Assembly (NCBI GenBank): GCA_944323825.1
Contig: CALUTY010000005.1
Coordinates: 124,001-188,000 of the forward strand
DNA: 64,000 nucleotides
From: an uncultured Bacteroidales bacterium
GTDB taxonomy: Bacteria > Bacteroidota > Bacteroidia > Bacteroidales > UBA932
Direction of reading: 5' to 3'
Below the pieces are notes generated by a model that saw only the letters and a list, made by a program, of their open reading frames with translations, was not told the DNA's origin and did not search any database. Below are positions 1 to 8,749 of the stretch, piece after piece (within the stretch, counting starts at the first letter, position 1; the number at the start of each line of letters is the position of its first letter). The translations under genes were made by a program, and so were the position numbers.

Positions 1-819
1 CTCGCTCGGTACGAACAGCACATTCAGCCCCGCCTTGTCCGCAGGGAACTCTCCGGCAATCTCCTTAGGAGCCTCGATCACCCACAGATGGAAAATCTCT
101 GCCTTCACCACCAGCTTGTCGTCATAGCCGATACGGGCATGTATCTCGTCGATGCTGTCCTTAGGATATCCCGGCACGATACGGTCCACGAGCGTGCAAT
201 ACACTCCGCAGGCCTTCTCGAACCATTCCCGGAACCCGTCGCCGAGATTCCAGAGGTCTATGTAGCTGCTGATGCATTTCTTCAGTTCCTTACCGTTCAG
301 GAAAATGAGCTCGCAAGGGAAAATGACAAGGCCTTTTGACAGGTCGCCGTTAAAATACACATACCTGTGATAGAGCAGCTGGGTGAGTTTTCCCGGATAT
401 GAAGATGCCGGCCTGTCCTCCAGCCTGCATGAAGGATCGAATGCGATGCCGGCCTCCGTCGTGTTGGATATCACGAAACGGATGTCCGGATTCTCGGCGA
501 GCTTCATGTATTCGTCAAACTCCCTGTACGGGTTGATTCCCCTGTTTATGACATCTATCAGATCGATGGAATCGACGGAGCGTCCTTTGTCTATCCCCTG
601 AAGGTTAAGATGATAGAGTCCGTCCTGGGCGTTCAGCATGTCCACCATGCCCTTTTCTATCGGCTGGACCACGACCACACCGCCGTTGAAGTCCGTCTTT
701 TTGTCCATGTTCCAGATGATCCAGTCCACGAAAGCCCGCAGGAAATTGCCTTCCCCGAACTGGATCACCTTGTCCGGGTACTTTCCCGCATGGGCGGTTT
801 TTCTGTCAAGTTTTTCCAT
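1..819 (-). CDS. uxaB: Tagaturonate reductase (altronate oxidoreductase), C-terminus beyond window
   Basis: Reading the minus strand from the ATG at 819 gives 273 codons open to the window edge, so the C-terminal part of this usually ~480-residue enzyme is missing only because the window ends. The product is a mannitol-dehydrogenase-family NAD oxidoreductase: FGEGNFLRAF at residues 21-30 is the nucleotide-binding start, NTTEAG lies at 119-124, and VDRIVPG at 211-217 is typical of the family. In the hexuronate pathway UxaB reduces D-tagaturonate to D-altronate in the cytoplasm. Divergent uxaC, which makes tagaturonate from galacturonate, supports this over mannitol or fructuronate dehydrogenase. 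Family assignment is firm; the exact substrate is inferred from context. Confidence 0.88.
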   Translation of the reverse strand, partial: MEKLDRKTAHAGKYPDKVIQFGEGNFLRAFVDWIIWNMDKKTDFNGGVVVVQPIEKGMVDMLNAQDGLYHLNLQGIDKGRSVDSIDLIDVINRGINPYREFDEYMKLAENPDIRFVISNTTEAGIAFDPSCRLEDRPASSYPGKLTQLLYHRYVYFNGDLSKGLVIFPCELIFLNGKELKKCISSYIDLWNLGDGFREWFEKACGVYCTLVDRIVPGYPKDSIDEIHARIGYDDKLVVKAEIFHLWVIEAPKEIAGEFPADKAGLNVLFVPSE

Positions 820-858
820 AACCGAAAATATTGTTTAAAAAATTTTTCTTGTCCAAAG

Positions 859-866
859 CAAATGTA
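859..866 (-). promoter_or_regulatory. Candidate -7 box for uxaB
   Basis: Minus-strand TACATTTG fits the Bacteroidota -7 consensus TAnnTTTG, about 40 bases upstream of the uxaB ATG. No TTTG was found 19-20 bases further upstream. Confidence 0.45.
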
Positions 867-874
867 CCAAAATT

Positions 875-892
875 TCCGTGTCCGTTCACGGA
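875..892. promoter_or_regulatory. Inverted repeat between uxaB and uxaC, possible operator
   Basis: TCCGTG (875-880) and CACGGA (887-892) are perfect inverted repeats with a 6-base spacer. The element ends 7 bases before the plus-strand -7 box of uxaC, inside the expected -33/-7 spacer, where a bound repressor would block uxaC. T-rich sequence follows, so a weak terminator-like hairpin is an alternative. Function is inferred from position only. Confidence 0.35.
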
Positions 893-899
893 TTTTTTA

Positions 900-907
900 T
901 ATATTTG
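900..907 (+). promoter_or_regulatory. Candidate -7 box for uxaC
   Basis: TATATTTG matches TAnnTTTG. It would give a transcript with a leader of roughly 115 bases, longer than most others in this window. Confidence 0.4.
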
Positions 908-1029
908 GACCCGATTGACAATTTTTCAATGATTTTTGAAAAATAATGATACGGAAAGCCGGAGCCTCAACCGATATTTGCAATGGGGCCTCACGGCACA
1001 AATACATCAGACTGTAACCATTACATATA

Positions 1030-2481
1030 ATGACCATGGACATATTATCTAAAGTCAAGGAAAACATTGACGTTATCAGAGACAGGAAATTCATCAATGA
1101 TGATTTCATGCTCACCAACGACTATGCCCGCGAACTCTATCATGAGAGTGCGGAAAAGATGCCTATCATAGACTACCATTGCCATCTCGTGCCGCAGATG
1201 ATAGCTGAAAACCACAGGTTCAAGGATCTCACCGAGGTGTGGCTAGGAGGCGACCACTACAAATGGCGCGCAATGAGGGGCAACGGCGTGCCGGAGGAAT
1301 TCATCACCGGGAAGCGCAGCAGCTACGAAAAATTCGAAAAATGGGCAGAAACGGTGCCATACACCATGCGTAACCCTCTCTACCACTGGACCCATCTCGA
1401 ACTTGCACGCGTCTTCGGCATATATGAACTTCTCAATCCGCAGACGGCCCGCGCAATATATGACGAATGCACCGAAAAGCTCCAGACCGAGGAATACAGG
1501 GGGCAGGCACTGATGAAAAAGTTCAATGTGAAGGTGGTATGCACCACAGACGACCCTGTAGACTCCCTCGAATACCACAAATACATCGCCGAAAACCCGT
1601 TCGGAGTGAAGGTGCTGCCTGCATGGAGACCCGACAAGGCAATGGCCGTGGAAAAGCCCGGATACGCAGAATATATAGGCAGGCTCGCAGAGGTGTCCGG
1701 AGTGCAGATAACAGGCTATCAGGACCTTCTTGATGCTCTCCGGAAACGCCACGACTTCTTTGATTCCATGGGCTGCCGCCTCTCCGACCACGGGCTTGAA
1801 AACTTCTACGCCGAGGACTTTGAGATGGAGGAAATCGATGCCATCTTCAGGAAGGCGCTCAAAGGGGAAGCCGTATCGGAGGCAGAAGTGCTCAAATTCC
1901 GGAGCGCAATCCTCCTCGACTTCGCAAGGCTCGACTGGGAAAAGGGCTGGGCACAGCAGTTCCACATCGGTGCAATCCGCGACAACAACACGAGGATGTA
2001 CAATATCCTCGGGCCTGACACAGGCTACGATGCCATCCATGATGTTTCATGTGCAGCCGCCGGACACAAGTTCCTCAACCGGCTCGCAACGGAAGACAAG
2101 CTGGCCAAGACCATCCTCTACAACCTCAACCCTAAGGACAACGAGGTGCTCGCCACCATGGCCTACACCTTCAACGACGGCACTGTCCCGGGCAAGATGC
2201 AGCTCGGCTCGGGCTGGTGGTTCCTGGACCAGGAAGACGGGATGCGCAAGCAGATGAATGCGCTTTCGGCCCTGGGCCTGTTCAGCCGTTTCGTGGGAAT
2301 GCTCACGGACTCCCGCAGCTTCCTTTCTTATCCTCGCCACGAATATTTCCGCCGCATCCTCTGCAGCGTGCTCGGCGAAGACATCGAAAAGGGAAAGCTT
2401 CCTAAGAGCGAAATGGCATTCATCCACCAGATGGTGAAGGACATTTCCTACAACAATGCCGCAAGGTACTTCAACTTCTGA
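1030..2481 (+). CDS. uxaC: Uronate isomerase (glucuronate/galacturonate isomerase)
   Basis: The 483-residue product interconverts D-glucuronate with D-fructuronate and D-galacturonate with D-tagaturonate, the first cytoplasmic step of hexuronate breakdown. The amidohydrolase-fold metal motif DYHCHL is at residues 48-53, and the C-terminal half carries LGSGWWFLDQ and the SYPRHEYFRR segment typical of UxaC. Length is slightly above the ~470 usual because about 18 residues precede the conserved start. The ATG at 1030 is used; the ATG two codons later is equally possible. It diverges from uxaB, so the two genes form an uronate module that may respond to one operator in the 210-base gap. A terminator follows at 2524. 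Confidence 0.95.
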   Translation: MTMDILSKVKENIDVIRDRKFINDDFMLTNDYARELYHESAEKMPIIDYHCHLVPQMIAENHRFKDLTEVWLGGDHYKWRAMRGNGVPEEFITGKRSSYEKFEKWAETVPYTMRNPLYHWTHLELARVFGIYELLNPQTARAIYDECTEKLQTEEYRGQALMKKFNVKVVCTTDDPVDSLEYHKYIAENPFGVKVLPAWRPDKAMAVEKPGYAEYIGRLAEVSGVQITGYQDLLDALRKRHDFFDSMGCRLSDHGLENFYAEDFEMEEIDAIFRKALKGEAVSEAEVLKFRSAILLDFARLDWEKGWAQQFHIGAIRDNNTRMYNILGPDTGYDAIHDVSCAAAGHKFLNRLATEDKLAKTILYNLNPKDNEVLATMAYTFNDGTVPGKMQLGSGWWFLDQEDGMRKQMNALSALGLFSRFVGMLTDSRSFLSYPRHEYFRRILCSVLGEDIEKGKLPKSEMAFIHQMVKDISYNNAARYFNF

Positions 2482-2523
2482 CAATACCAAGTCATGTTAT
2501 ATATGTTAAAAGTTATGCACTGG

Positions 2524-2555
2524 AATGCCTCTGATGTGAATCGGAGGCATTTTTC
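2524..2555 (+). terminator. Rho-independent terminator after uxaC
   Basis: AATGCCTC (2524-2531) pairs with GAGGCATT (2544-2551) across a 12-base loop, followed by a run of T. It ends the uxaC transcript 43 bases past the stop; the neighbouring minus-strand gene ends at 2568. Confidence 0.8.
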
Positions 2556-2567
2556 ATATCCGGCCGG

Positions 2568-3794
2568 CTACCGCAGATTGGCATTGAAGAAGCCGCAGAC
2601 CATACGCTGGACCGGAAGGCCGCAGTGATGCCCGCCTTCGGCAAATACGGTATTCATCCCGGTGCCGCTCTCACAGGCCACGGAATCCTGTTCCTCCACG
2701 ACACCGGAACAAGGCTTTCCGGGATGAAGGCATCCGCAAGACATTTCCCTGTATATCGACTGCATCCTTTCAAATGCCTCCGCCACAGAATGTTCAGGGA
2801 AAAGAGGATCCTGCCGTCCGCTGACAAAAAGCATCGGTCTGGGATATGTCAAACGGGCTATGTCGGGAAAATCGTGATCATCCCTCAGTTTCAGGATGCG
2901 CATGGAAAGGTCCGACGGGCTTGATGAGTCATAGTCCCGCTTCATCATCATCCAGCAGACCGCAGCCCCGCATTTCACATCATCTGAAAAGGCTGAAAGA
3001 AGCCAGCAGCGGTGTGCGCCCATCGAAAAGCCGAAGGCCCCTACCCTTTCCCTGTCCACAAAAGGAAGGGAGGCAAGGAACGAGGCCGAGGCAATGTCTT
3101 CCTGCAGAATCTTCTCAGCCCATGTCACATTTCCGGCGGCAAGACTGTCATACACCGTCCGCTGCCCTTCAAAGACCTTTTCCTTCAAAGACCTGACAAG
3201 AACCCCGATATCTGGCTTGTTTTCCGACATTGTCCTGCATGCCTTCTTCAGTGCGGACTCAGTTTCAAGACTGTCCCCATAGACAAGTTCCGACCACAAC
3301 TGCGCATCCGCGGAACTCCTTTCGCCCCAATAAAGGGCATCAGGGACAAGCACCACATACCCGGATGCGGCCAGGGAATCAGCCATATACGCCCCGTCAA
3401 AATATTTCTCCGCCCATTGCGCCGATGACGCCTTTATATGTTCCGGAGCATCAGCCGCAGGACGCACAAGCTTCTCCTTTCCGATGTCGAACCTCGCCCC
3501 ATGGTCATGCAGCATCAGGACGGCAGGGCAAGGTACAGACGAAACCGGATCAGGCACCAGAAGATAAGCCCTGACACTGTCACCGGCTGCCTCATAGCTG
3601 ATGTGAAGGCACTCATAGCCACCCCTGTTCTCCGATGAAAGCAGAATATATTCACTGCTGCGCAAGGTTTCAGTCCCGGCAGCCTCTGCAGCCCCGCACG
3701 GCACCGATGCCGCCAGGACCTGAAGACAGAAAAGGAGTACACAGACCCGCAGCGGAATCCGTGCACTCCTTTCCGATATATTGCAAAGCAGCAT
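2568..3794 (-). CDS. Secreted alpha/beta hydrolase (dienelactone hydrolase-like esterase)
   Basis: A 408-residue protein with a hydrophobic N-terminus (about residues 14-37) that looks like a signal peptide. The hydrolase fold is visible from AVLMLHDHG (91-99) through the nucleophile elbow GFSMG (255-259, Ser257). Candidate acid and base are Asp329 in GRQDPLFP and His389 or His390 in EGGHHCG, so the triad appears intact. The long insertion between strands resembles the large abhydrolase families (Abhydrolase_7/DLH-like) often seen in polysaccharide-using Bacteroidota as acetyl or acyl esterases. It starts 2 bases after the ettA stop and is probably translationally coupled to it, though no functional link is evident. 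Substrate unknown. Confidence 0.75.
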   Translation of the reverse strand: MLLCNISERSARIPLRVCVLLFCLQVLAASVPCGAAEAAGTETLRSSEYILLSSENRGGYECLHISYEAAGDSVRAYLLVPDPVSSVPCPAVLMLHDHGARFDIGKEKLVRPAADAPEHIKASSAQWAEKYFDGAYMADSLAASGYVVLVPDALYWGERSSADAQLWSELVYGDSLETESALKKACRTMSENKPDIGVLVRSLKEKVFEGQRTVYDSLAAGNVTWAEKILQEDIASASFLASLPFVDRERVGAFGFSMGAHRCWLLSAFSDDVKCGAAVCWMMMKRDYDSSSPSDLSMRILKLRDDHDFPDIARLTYPRPMLFVSGRQDPLFPEHSVAEAFERMQSIYREMSCGCLHPGKPCSGVVEEQDSVACESGTGMNTVFAEGGHHCGLPVQRMVCGFFNANLR

Positions 3795-3796
3795 TG

Positions 3797-5473
3797 CTAC
3801 TCCATCAGCTTCTTATACTTGAAACGCTTCGGCTCCTCGTTGCCGAGACGCCTCTTCCTGTTCTCCTCATACTCAGAATATGAGCCCTCGAAGAAATATA
3901 CCTGGGAATCGCCTTCAAAGGCAAGGATATGCGTGGCAATCCTGTCCAGGAACCAGCGGTCATGTGATATGACCACGGCACAGCCGGCAAAGCTCTCAAG
4001 ACCTTCCTCCAGAGCACGGATAGTGTTGACATCCACATCGTTGGTCGGCTCGTCCAGAAGCAGCACATTGCCTTCATCCTTCAAAGTAAGGGCCAGATGC
4101 AGACGGTTCCTCTCACCTCCTGAAAGGATGCCGCAAAGCTTCTCCTGGTCCGCTCCTGAAAAGTTGAACCGCGACACATACGCCCTGGCATTCACATCCC
4201 TCTTTCCGAGCTTTATGAATTCAAGACCGCCGGAAATCGTTTCATACACGGTCTTGTCCGGATCTATGCTCTTGTGCTGCTGGTCAACATAAGCGAGCTT
4301 GACGGTCTCTCCTATGGTTATGGTACCGGTGTCAGGCTTCTCAAGTCCCATTATCAGCCTGAACAATGTGGTCTTTCCCGCACCGTTCGGGCCTATGACT
4401 CCCACGATTCCGGCTGGAGGGAGGACAAAGTCCAGATGCTCGAACAGCAGCTTGTCCCCATAGGACTTGGATACGTCATTGAATTCGATGACCTTGTTAC
4501 CGAGCCTCGGGCCGTTCGGGATGAAGATTTCAAGATTGGCCTCCTTCTCGCGCCCGTCCTCGCTCGCCAGCTTCTCGTATGCACCCAGACGGGCCTTTGA
4601 CTTGGCGTGGCGGGCCTTCGGAGCCATCCTCACCCATTCGAGTTCCCTTTCGAGAGTCTTTCTGCGCTTGCTCTCCTGCTTCTCCTCCATGGCAAGCCTG
4701 TTGCTCTTCTGCTCCAGCCATGAAGAATAGTTTCCTTTCCACGGAATGCCTTCGCCCCTGTCCAGCTCCAGTATCCACCCTGCGACATTGTCAAGGAAAT
4801 AACGGTCATGTGTGACTGCTATCACCGTTCCCTTGTACTGCCTCAGGTGCTCTTCGAGCCACTGGATGCTCTCCGTGTCAAGATGGTTGGTCGGCTCGTC
4901 CAGGAGAAGGACATCAGGCTGTCTGAGAAGAAGACGACACAACGCCACACGCCTTCTTTCCCCTCCGCTCAGAGTCGCCACCTTTGCATCTGAAGGAGGA
5001 CACTGCAGGGCATCCATAGCCCTTTCCAGCTTGGAGTCGATCTCCCAGCCTCCGCAATGCTCTATCTTCTCGGTCAGTTCCCCCTGCCTCTCAATGAGGG
5101 CATTCATCTCGTCATCGGACATCGGCTCGGCAAACTTCATGTTCACTTCCTCGTACTCCTTCAGCAGGTCCATGACTTCCTGAACTCCCTCCTGCACAAC
5201 CTCTATGACAGTCTTGTCCGCATCCATCTGCGGCTCCTGCTCCAGATAGCCGACCGAATAGCCCGGAGCCCAAACGACCTCCCCCTGATAGCCGGTCTCC
5301 ACTCCGGCGATAATCTTCATGAGGGTGGATTTTCCCGAACCGTTCAGACCGATGATGCCGATCTTCGCGCCATAGAAAAATGACAGGTATATATCCTTCA
5401 GTATTACCTTGTTGTTGTGAGGCAGCACCTTGCCTACCCCGTTCATTGAAAAGATGATCTTCTCGTCTGCCAT
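3797..5473 (-). CDS. ettA: Energy-dependent translational throttle protein EttA (ABC-F ATPase)
   Basis: 558 residues, nearly the size of E. coli EttA (555). Two ABC ATPase domains without membrane segments: first Walker A GLNGSGKST at 42-50 with signature LSGGERRR, second Walker A GPNGAGKTT near 360 with signature LSGGERNR. Both Walker B regions read LLLDEPTN. The linker between the domains contains the basic helical P-site tRNA interaction motif region (ESKRRKTLEREL). ABC-F proteins bind the ribosomal E site and couple ATP state to elongation. Own promoter-like box lies 25 bases upstream; the hydrolase gene follows at once. Confidence 0.93.
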   Translation of the reverse strand: MADEKIIFSMNGVGKVLPHNNKVILKDIYLSFFYGAKIGIIGLNGSGKSTLMKIIAGVETGYQGEVVWAPGYSVGYLEQEPQMDADKTVIEVVQEGVQEVMDLLKEYEEVNMKFAEPMSDDEMNALIERQGELTEKIEHCGGWEIDSKLERAMDALQCPPSDAKVATLSGGERRRVALCRLLLRQPDVLLLDEPTNHLDTESIQWLEEHLRQYKGTVIAVTHDRYFLDNVAGWILELDRGEGIPWKGNYSSWLEQKSNRLAMEEKQESKRRKTLERELEWVRMAPKARHAKSKARLGAYEKLASEDGREKEANLEIFIPNGPRLGNKVIEFNDVSKSYGDKLLFEHLDFVLPPAGIVGVIGPNGAGKTTLFRLIMGLEKPDTGTITIGETVKLAYVDQQHKSIDPDKTVYETISGGLEFIKLGKRDVNARAYVSRFNFSGADQEKLCGILSGGERNRLHLALTLKDEGNVLLLDEPTNDVDVNTIRALEEGLESFAGCAVVISHDRWFLDRIATHILAFEGDSQVYFFEGSYSEYEENRKRRLGNEEPKRFKYKKLME

Positions 5474-5497
5474 ACTCTATAAATGATAAGTTTCCGG

Positions 5498-5505
5498 CAA
5501 AGATA
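5498..5505 (-). promoter_or_regulatory. Candidate -7 box for ettA
   Basis: Minus-strand TATCTTTG matches TAnnTTTG. It sits in the 73-base gap between the AraC-type gene and ettA, giving an expected leader of about 20 bases. Confidence 0.6.
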
Positions 5506-5546
5506 ATCTTAGTTTGCGAATTCACCAACCTCCCGCAGCCGGACAT

Positions 5547-6677
5547 TCATTCTTCCTCCGTGAAACGGTTCCTCCGGCACCATTCCCCAGGTGACTCGTT
5601 CATGAAAAGGCGGAACGCCATGTTATACGAAGCGACACTGTGAAATCCCGACATTTCCGCCAGCTGCCCCACCTTCAGATGCGGATTCGCCTTGAAAAGC
5701 TTCATGGAATGCCTGACTCTGTAGAGATTGACATACTGGCAGAAATTCTTTCCGGTATAGAGATTTATCGACTTGGAGATATACAGCTTGTTGGTGTACA
5801 GCTCCCTTGCGATGTCACTTATCGTCAGGTTCCCGTCAAGATAGGGCTTCTTCTCCTCAAACAGGGTGTTCAGCCTCTCATATGTCGTCCTGTAGCCGAT
5901 GTCCGCCTTGGACATGCCGTCTTCCGGCTCCCGTTCCGGAATCCTCAAGGAAGTCCCGCGCTTCAGCTTGTCTTCCAGTTTCCTGCACATGACGAATATG
6001 CGACCACGGCTCACCTTGACATAGAGGCTCACATGCATGAAGACCACGGCGGCGAGGCACACTCCCGCACAGATGCTGTGTGCCACGCCTGAAAGCATGA
6101 AGGAAGACATGGCAAGAATCAGCACGGACAGGAAAACGGAAATGAAGGACGAGGTCATGAATTCGGACACATATCTGCCCACCTGCATCCCCTTCAGCAG
6201 CTCCCTGAGGTCTGTGATGCCGCTCATCATCCTGAAGCAGCTGTGCATGAGCATGGACAAGGCAAGGACAGCCGGAAGCCACGCCGAGAACTCCGTAAGA
6301 TACGATGGTATGCCGTCTGTGAAGAAGCGCATCATGGAAAGGATCAAGGAAATGGTGAACACTATGGCTGTCACGGCCATAACGGACACATCCATGAGCC
6401 TCCCGCCGCTGTCAAGATGGTACGCAAGCAGGACTAATGCAGGAAGGGCGGCCTCCAGCACATAGCTGCTGTACAAGGCATCATAGGAGATGATTCCGGA
6501 AGCTACAAGCAGCACTGCATTGACGGAAGAGAGCAGCAGGACGGCAGATTTCAGAAAGCCGGGAAAGCCGTTCCTGAATGCCGTCACGAAAAAGTCCACC
6601 AGCATCAGCACATATACTGAAGCCAGGGCGAGCCCCACGGAATATGAAATGATTTCATTGCCGATTATGAATTTCAT
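5547..6677 (-). CDS. Membrane-anchored AraC-family transcriptional regulator
   Basis: 376 residues. The first ~215 residues are a series of hydrophobic segments (six or seven predicted membrane spans), followed by a cytoplasmic linker and an AraC/XylS double helix-turn-helix at about 280-370 (TISDIARELYTNKLYISKSI, then QLAEMSGFHSVASYN). It has no periplasmic two-component features. Such proteins are presumed to sense a membrane or envelope signal and bind DNA at the membrane. Start: a longer frame begins at 6707, but the -7 box at 6705-6712 puts the transcript start near 6698, so the ATG at 6677 is chosen. A 13-base direct repeat upstream (6763, 6782) may be its own binding site. Ligand and targets are unknown. 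Confidence 0.85.
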   Translation of the reverse strand: MKFIIGNEIISYSVGLALASVYVLMLVDFFVTAFRNGFPGFLKSAVLLLSSVNAVLLVASGIISYDALYSSYVLEAALPALVLLAYHLDSGGRLMDVSVMAVTAIVFTISLILSMMRFFTDGIPSYLTEFSAWLPAVLALSMLMHSCFRMMSGITDLRELLKGMQVGRYVSEFMTSSFISVFLSVLILAMSSFMLSGVAHSICAGVCLAAVVFMHVSLYVKVSRGRIFVMCRKLEDKLKRGTSLRIPEREPEDGMSKADIGYRTTYERLNTLFEEKKPYLDGNLTISDIARELYTNKLYISKSINLYTGKNFCQYVNLYRVRHSMKLFKANPHLKVGQLAEMSGFHSVASYNMAFRLFMNESPGEWCRRNRFTEEE

Positions 6678-6704
6678 AAGTTTTGGTTTATGGTTTAATG
6701 AGCG

Positions 6705-6712
6705 CAAAAATA
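6705..6712 (-). promoter_or_regulatory. Candidate -7 box for the AraC-type regulator
   Basis: Minus-strand TATTTTTG matches TAnnTTTG. It predicts a start near 6698 and excludes the upstream start codon at 6707. Confidence 0.6.
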
Positions 6713-6762
6713 AACAAAAGCCTCTCCCGATATATCATCAGGAGGGGCCTGAGATGCAGATT

Positions 6763-6794
6763 TTTCTCTTTTTTGCGTTTATTTCTCTTTTTTG
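6763..6794. repeat. Two 13-base direct repeats upstream of the AraC-type gene
   Basis: TTTCTCTTTTTTG occurs at 6763-6775 and again at 6782-6794, a 19-base period. The pair lies roughly 65-97 bases upstream of the inferred start of the AraC-type transcript and just downstream of the yitT stop. AraC-family dimers bind direct repeats spaced about two helical turns apart, so autoregulation is plausible; low complexity (T-rich) is the caveat. Confidence 0.5.
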
Positions 6795-6810
6795 AGAAAA
6801 ACAGGGGGGA

Positions 6811-7770
6811 TTACATGTCATGCTTTCCCTGAGTGCCGCCATGCGGAGTTTTTATTTTGATGGTGTCAAAGCCCTTTCCGTAGACTCCCATGACAGTGGA
6901 AACCGAGAGAAAGGCATCCGGGTCAATTGTCTTCACATAACGGAGCAGAAGATTGAGGTCTGTCTTGCGCGTCACCACCATAATCACATGGCTCTCCTCT
7001 TTCGTATACCATCCCTCGGCATGCACTATTGTGACCCCGCGTTTCATATCCTCCACAATGGCATCCGCTATATCCGGATATTTCTTTGAAAAGATGAACA
7101 CCTGCACAGACTGCTTTGAGCCGGAAAGGTAAAGATCCACGGAATATCCGGACACCGTTATCAGTATAAGACCATATACGGCTGTGGCCAGCTTCTCCGG
7201 GAAAGGCACGAGTTCCCCCGCAGCCGTATAGGAAGGAAAGAGCATTGAAGAAAGGATGATGACCACATCCATGGCAAGTATAAGCCTTCCTGGGGAGATG
7301 TTCCGGTACTTGCCTACTATAAGGGCTATTATGTCAGTCCCGCCTGTACTTCCGCCATACGAAATCGAAATGCCGATGCCCACTCCGGAAAGTATGCCGC
7401 CTATTATGGTACACAGCATCTTGCCGTTGGAGACAGCCAATTCCTGAGATATGTATTCAGGAATCAATGGGGGCAGGACATTGAGCATTACCGAGGCGAA
7501 AAGGATGGCATATATGGTCTTGCCGCCGAATCCTGTACCCAGTATCTTGAAGCCGACCAGAAGCAGTATCGCATTTATCACAAGATAGGAATATCCCATC
7601 TGTATCCCGGTGGCATAGTAGATGATTGCGCTCAGTCCTGAGACTCCGCCGCCGACGAGATTGTTCGGTATCAGGAATATGGCCCACCCGAGCACATATG
7701 AAAGCAGTCCGATGGTAATCAGAAGGTACTCCTTTAAAGCGACCCATATATTGTTTTTCAATGCGGCCAT
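6811..7770 (-). CDS. YitT-family membrane protein (second of tandem pair)
   Basis: 319 residues with an N-terminal YitT/DUF161 membrane region of about five spans (glycine-rich GGGVSGLS and GGSTGGTDII loops) and a soluble C-terminal DUF2179 domain (from about residue 225; GVTIVHAEGWYTKEE, then VMGVYGKGFD). Biochemical function of YitT proteins is not established; a transporter role is usually assumed. It lies 23 bases downstream of a clear paralogue and is the last gene of the minus-strand run starting with the SPOR lipoprotein. The two copies keep the same layout but are well diverged, suggesting an old duplication or a heteromeric pair. Confidence 0.88.
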   Translation of the reverse strand: MAALKNNIWVALKEYLLITIGLLSYVLGWAIFLIPNNLVGGGVSGLSAIIYYATGIQMGYSYLVINAILLLVGFKILGTGFGGKTIYAILFASVMLNVLPPLIPEYISQELAVSNGKMLCTIIGGILSGVGIGISISYGGSTGGTDIIALIVGKYRNISPGRLILAMDVVIILSSMLFPSYTAAGELVPFPEKLATAVYGLILITVSGYSVDLYLSGSKQSVQVFIFSKKYPDIADAIVEDMKRGVTIVHAEGWYTKEESHVIMVVTRKTDLNLLLRYVKTIDPDAFLSVSTVMGVYGKGFDTIKIKTPHGGTQGKHDM

Positions 7771-7793
7771 ATTGTTAATTTTTATATCCAGGC

Positions 7794-8741
7794 TCAGTTC
7801 TCACCCGTCTTCCCTTCCGTACGGACAGAGCCCTCGCCTGCCCCGGCAAGCTTTTTCTGTTTCTTCTTCAGATCCGGTCCCGTCTTCATCTCGTCAAAGC
7901 CCTCGCCGTACACATCGCTTGCTGAAGACACTGACACGAAGGCGGAATGGTCAATGCTCTTGATTATTGACACTATGTCATGAAGCTGGTGGCGGCGGAC
8001 AATGACGAGCAGTACATTGCTGTCGGCCTTGGAATACCAGCCTATGGACTTCAGCGCGGTGACTCCCCTGCGCATGTCCCTGGTTATCCTGTCGGCTATC
8101 TCCTGATATTTGGAAGAGAATATTAGCAGCTGCACCGAAGACTTCTGTCCGAGAAGGACGAAATCCACCATGAAGGAGAAGGTTATCATCACGATATAGC
8201 CGTATATCATGTCCTCCAGGGTCTTGCCCGGAATGAGGAGGATGGAGGCAATGATGAATATGTCGGAGAAAAGATAGACCTTTCCCGGAGACACCGGCCA
8301 GTACTTGTTCACTATCATGGCTGCGATGTCCGTTCCTCCGGTACTTCCACCCTTCAGGAGCACTATCCCTATGCCGACGGCCTCCAGGATGCCCCCGACC
8401 ACCGCTTCAAGGAATTTTTCATCAAAGGTGACCGTCCAGTCAAGCCTCGGAAACACATCAAACAATACCGTGGACAGTATTATCACATATATTGTCTTGA
8501 ATCCGAATGCCTTTCCCAACACGAGAAAACCTATGATCAGGAGGATGGCATTGAGGATAAAGAATGAAGTCGACACCGGAATGGTCTCATTGGACGCAAA
8601 ATACACTATCGTACAAAGACCTGTGCCTCCTCCGCTTGCTATCCCGTTCGGTATGAGGAATGATGTCCATGCAAGGACATATATCACCGTGCCGAATGTG
8701 AGGATAAAATAATCCTTGAAGACCGAGAGAATGTTTTTCAT
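7794..8741 (-). CDS. YitT-family membrane protein (first of tandem pair)
   Basis: 315 residues with the same architecture as its downstream neighbour: membrane region with GGGTGLCTI and GGSTGGTDIA loops, then DUF2179 (GVTALKSIGWYSKADSN; SDVYGEGFDEMK). It has an extra lysine-rich tail of about 25 residues after the last domain (DLKKKQKKLAG). Its start lies 8 bases after the leuS stop, so it is probably co-transcribed with leuS. Cellular role is unknown; location is the inner membrane. Confidence 0.88.
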   Translation of the reverse strand: MKNILSVFKDYFILTFGTVIYVLAWTSFLIPNGIASGGGTGLCTIVYFASNETIPVSTSFFILNAILLIIGFLVLGKAFGFKTIYVIILSTVLFDVFPRLDWTVTFDEKFLEAVVGGILEAVGIGIVLLKGGSTGGTDIAAMIVNKYWPVSPGKVYLFSDIFIIASILLIPGKTLEDMIYGYIVMITFSFMVDFVLLGQKSSVQLLIFSSKYQEIADRITRDMRRGVTALKSIGWYSKADSNVLLVIVRRHQLHDIVSIIKSIDHSAFVSVSSASDVYGEGFDEMKTGPDLKKKQKKLAGAGEGSVRTEGKTGEN

Positions 8742-8749
8742 GGGAATGT

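Noticed and set aside
6763..6794. Start of a CRISPR or satellite array
   Set aside because: Only two copies with a 6-base spacer and low complexity; the operator interpretation is better.
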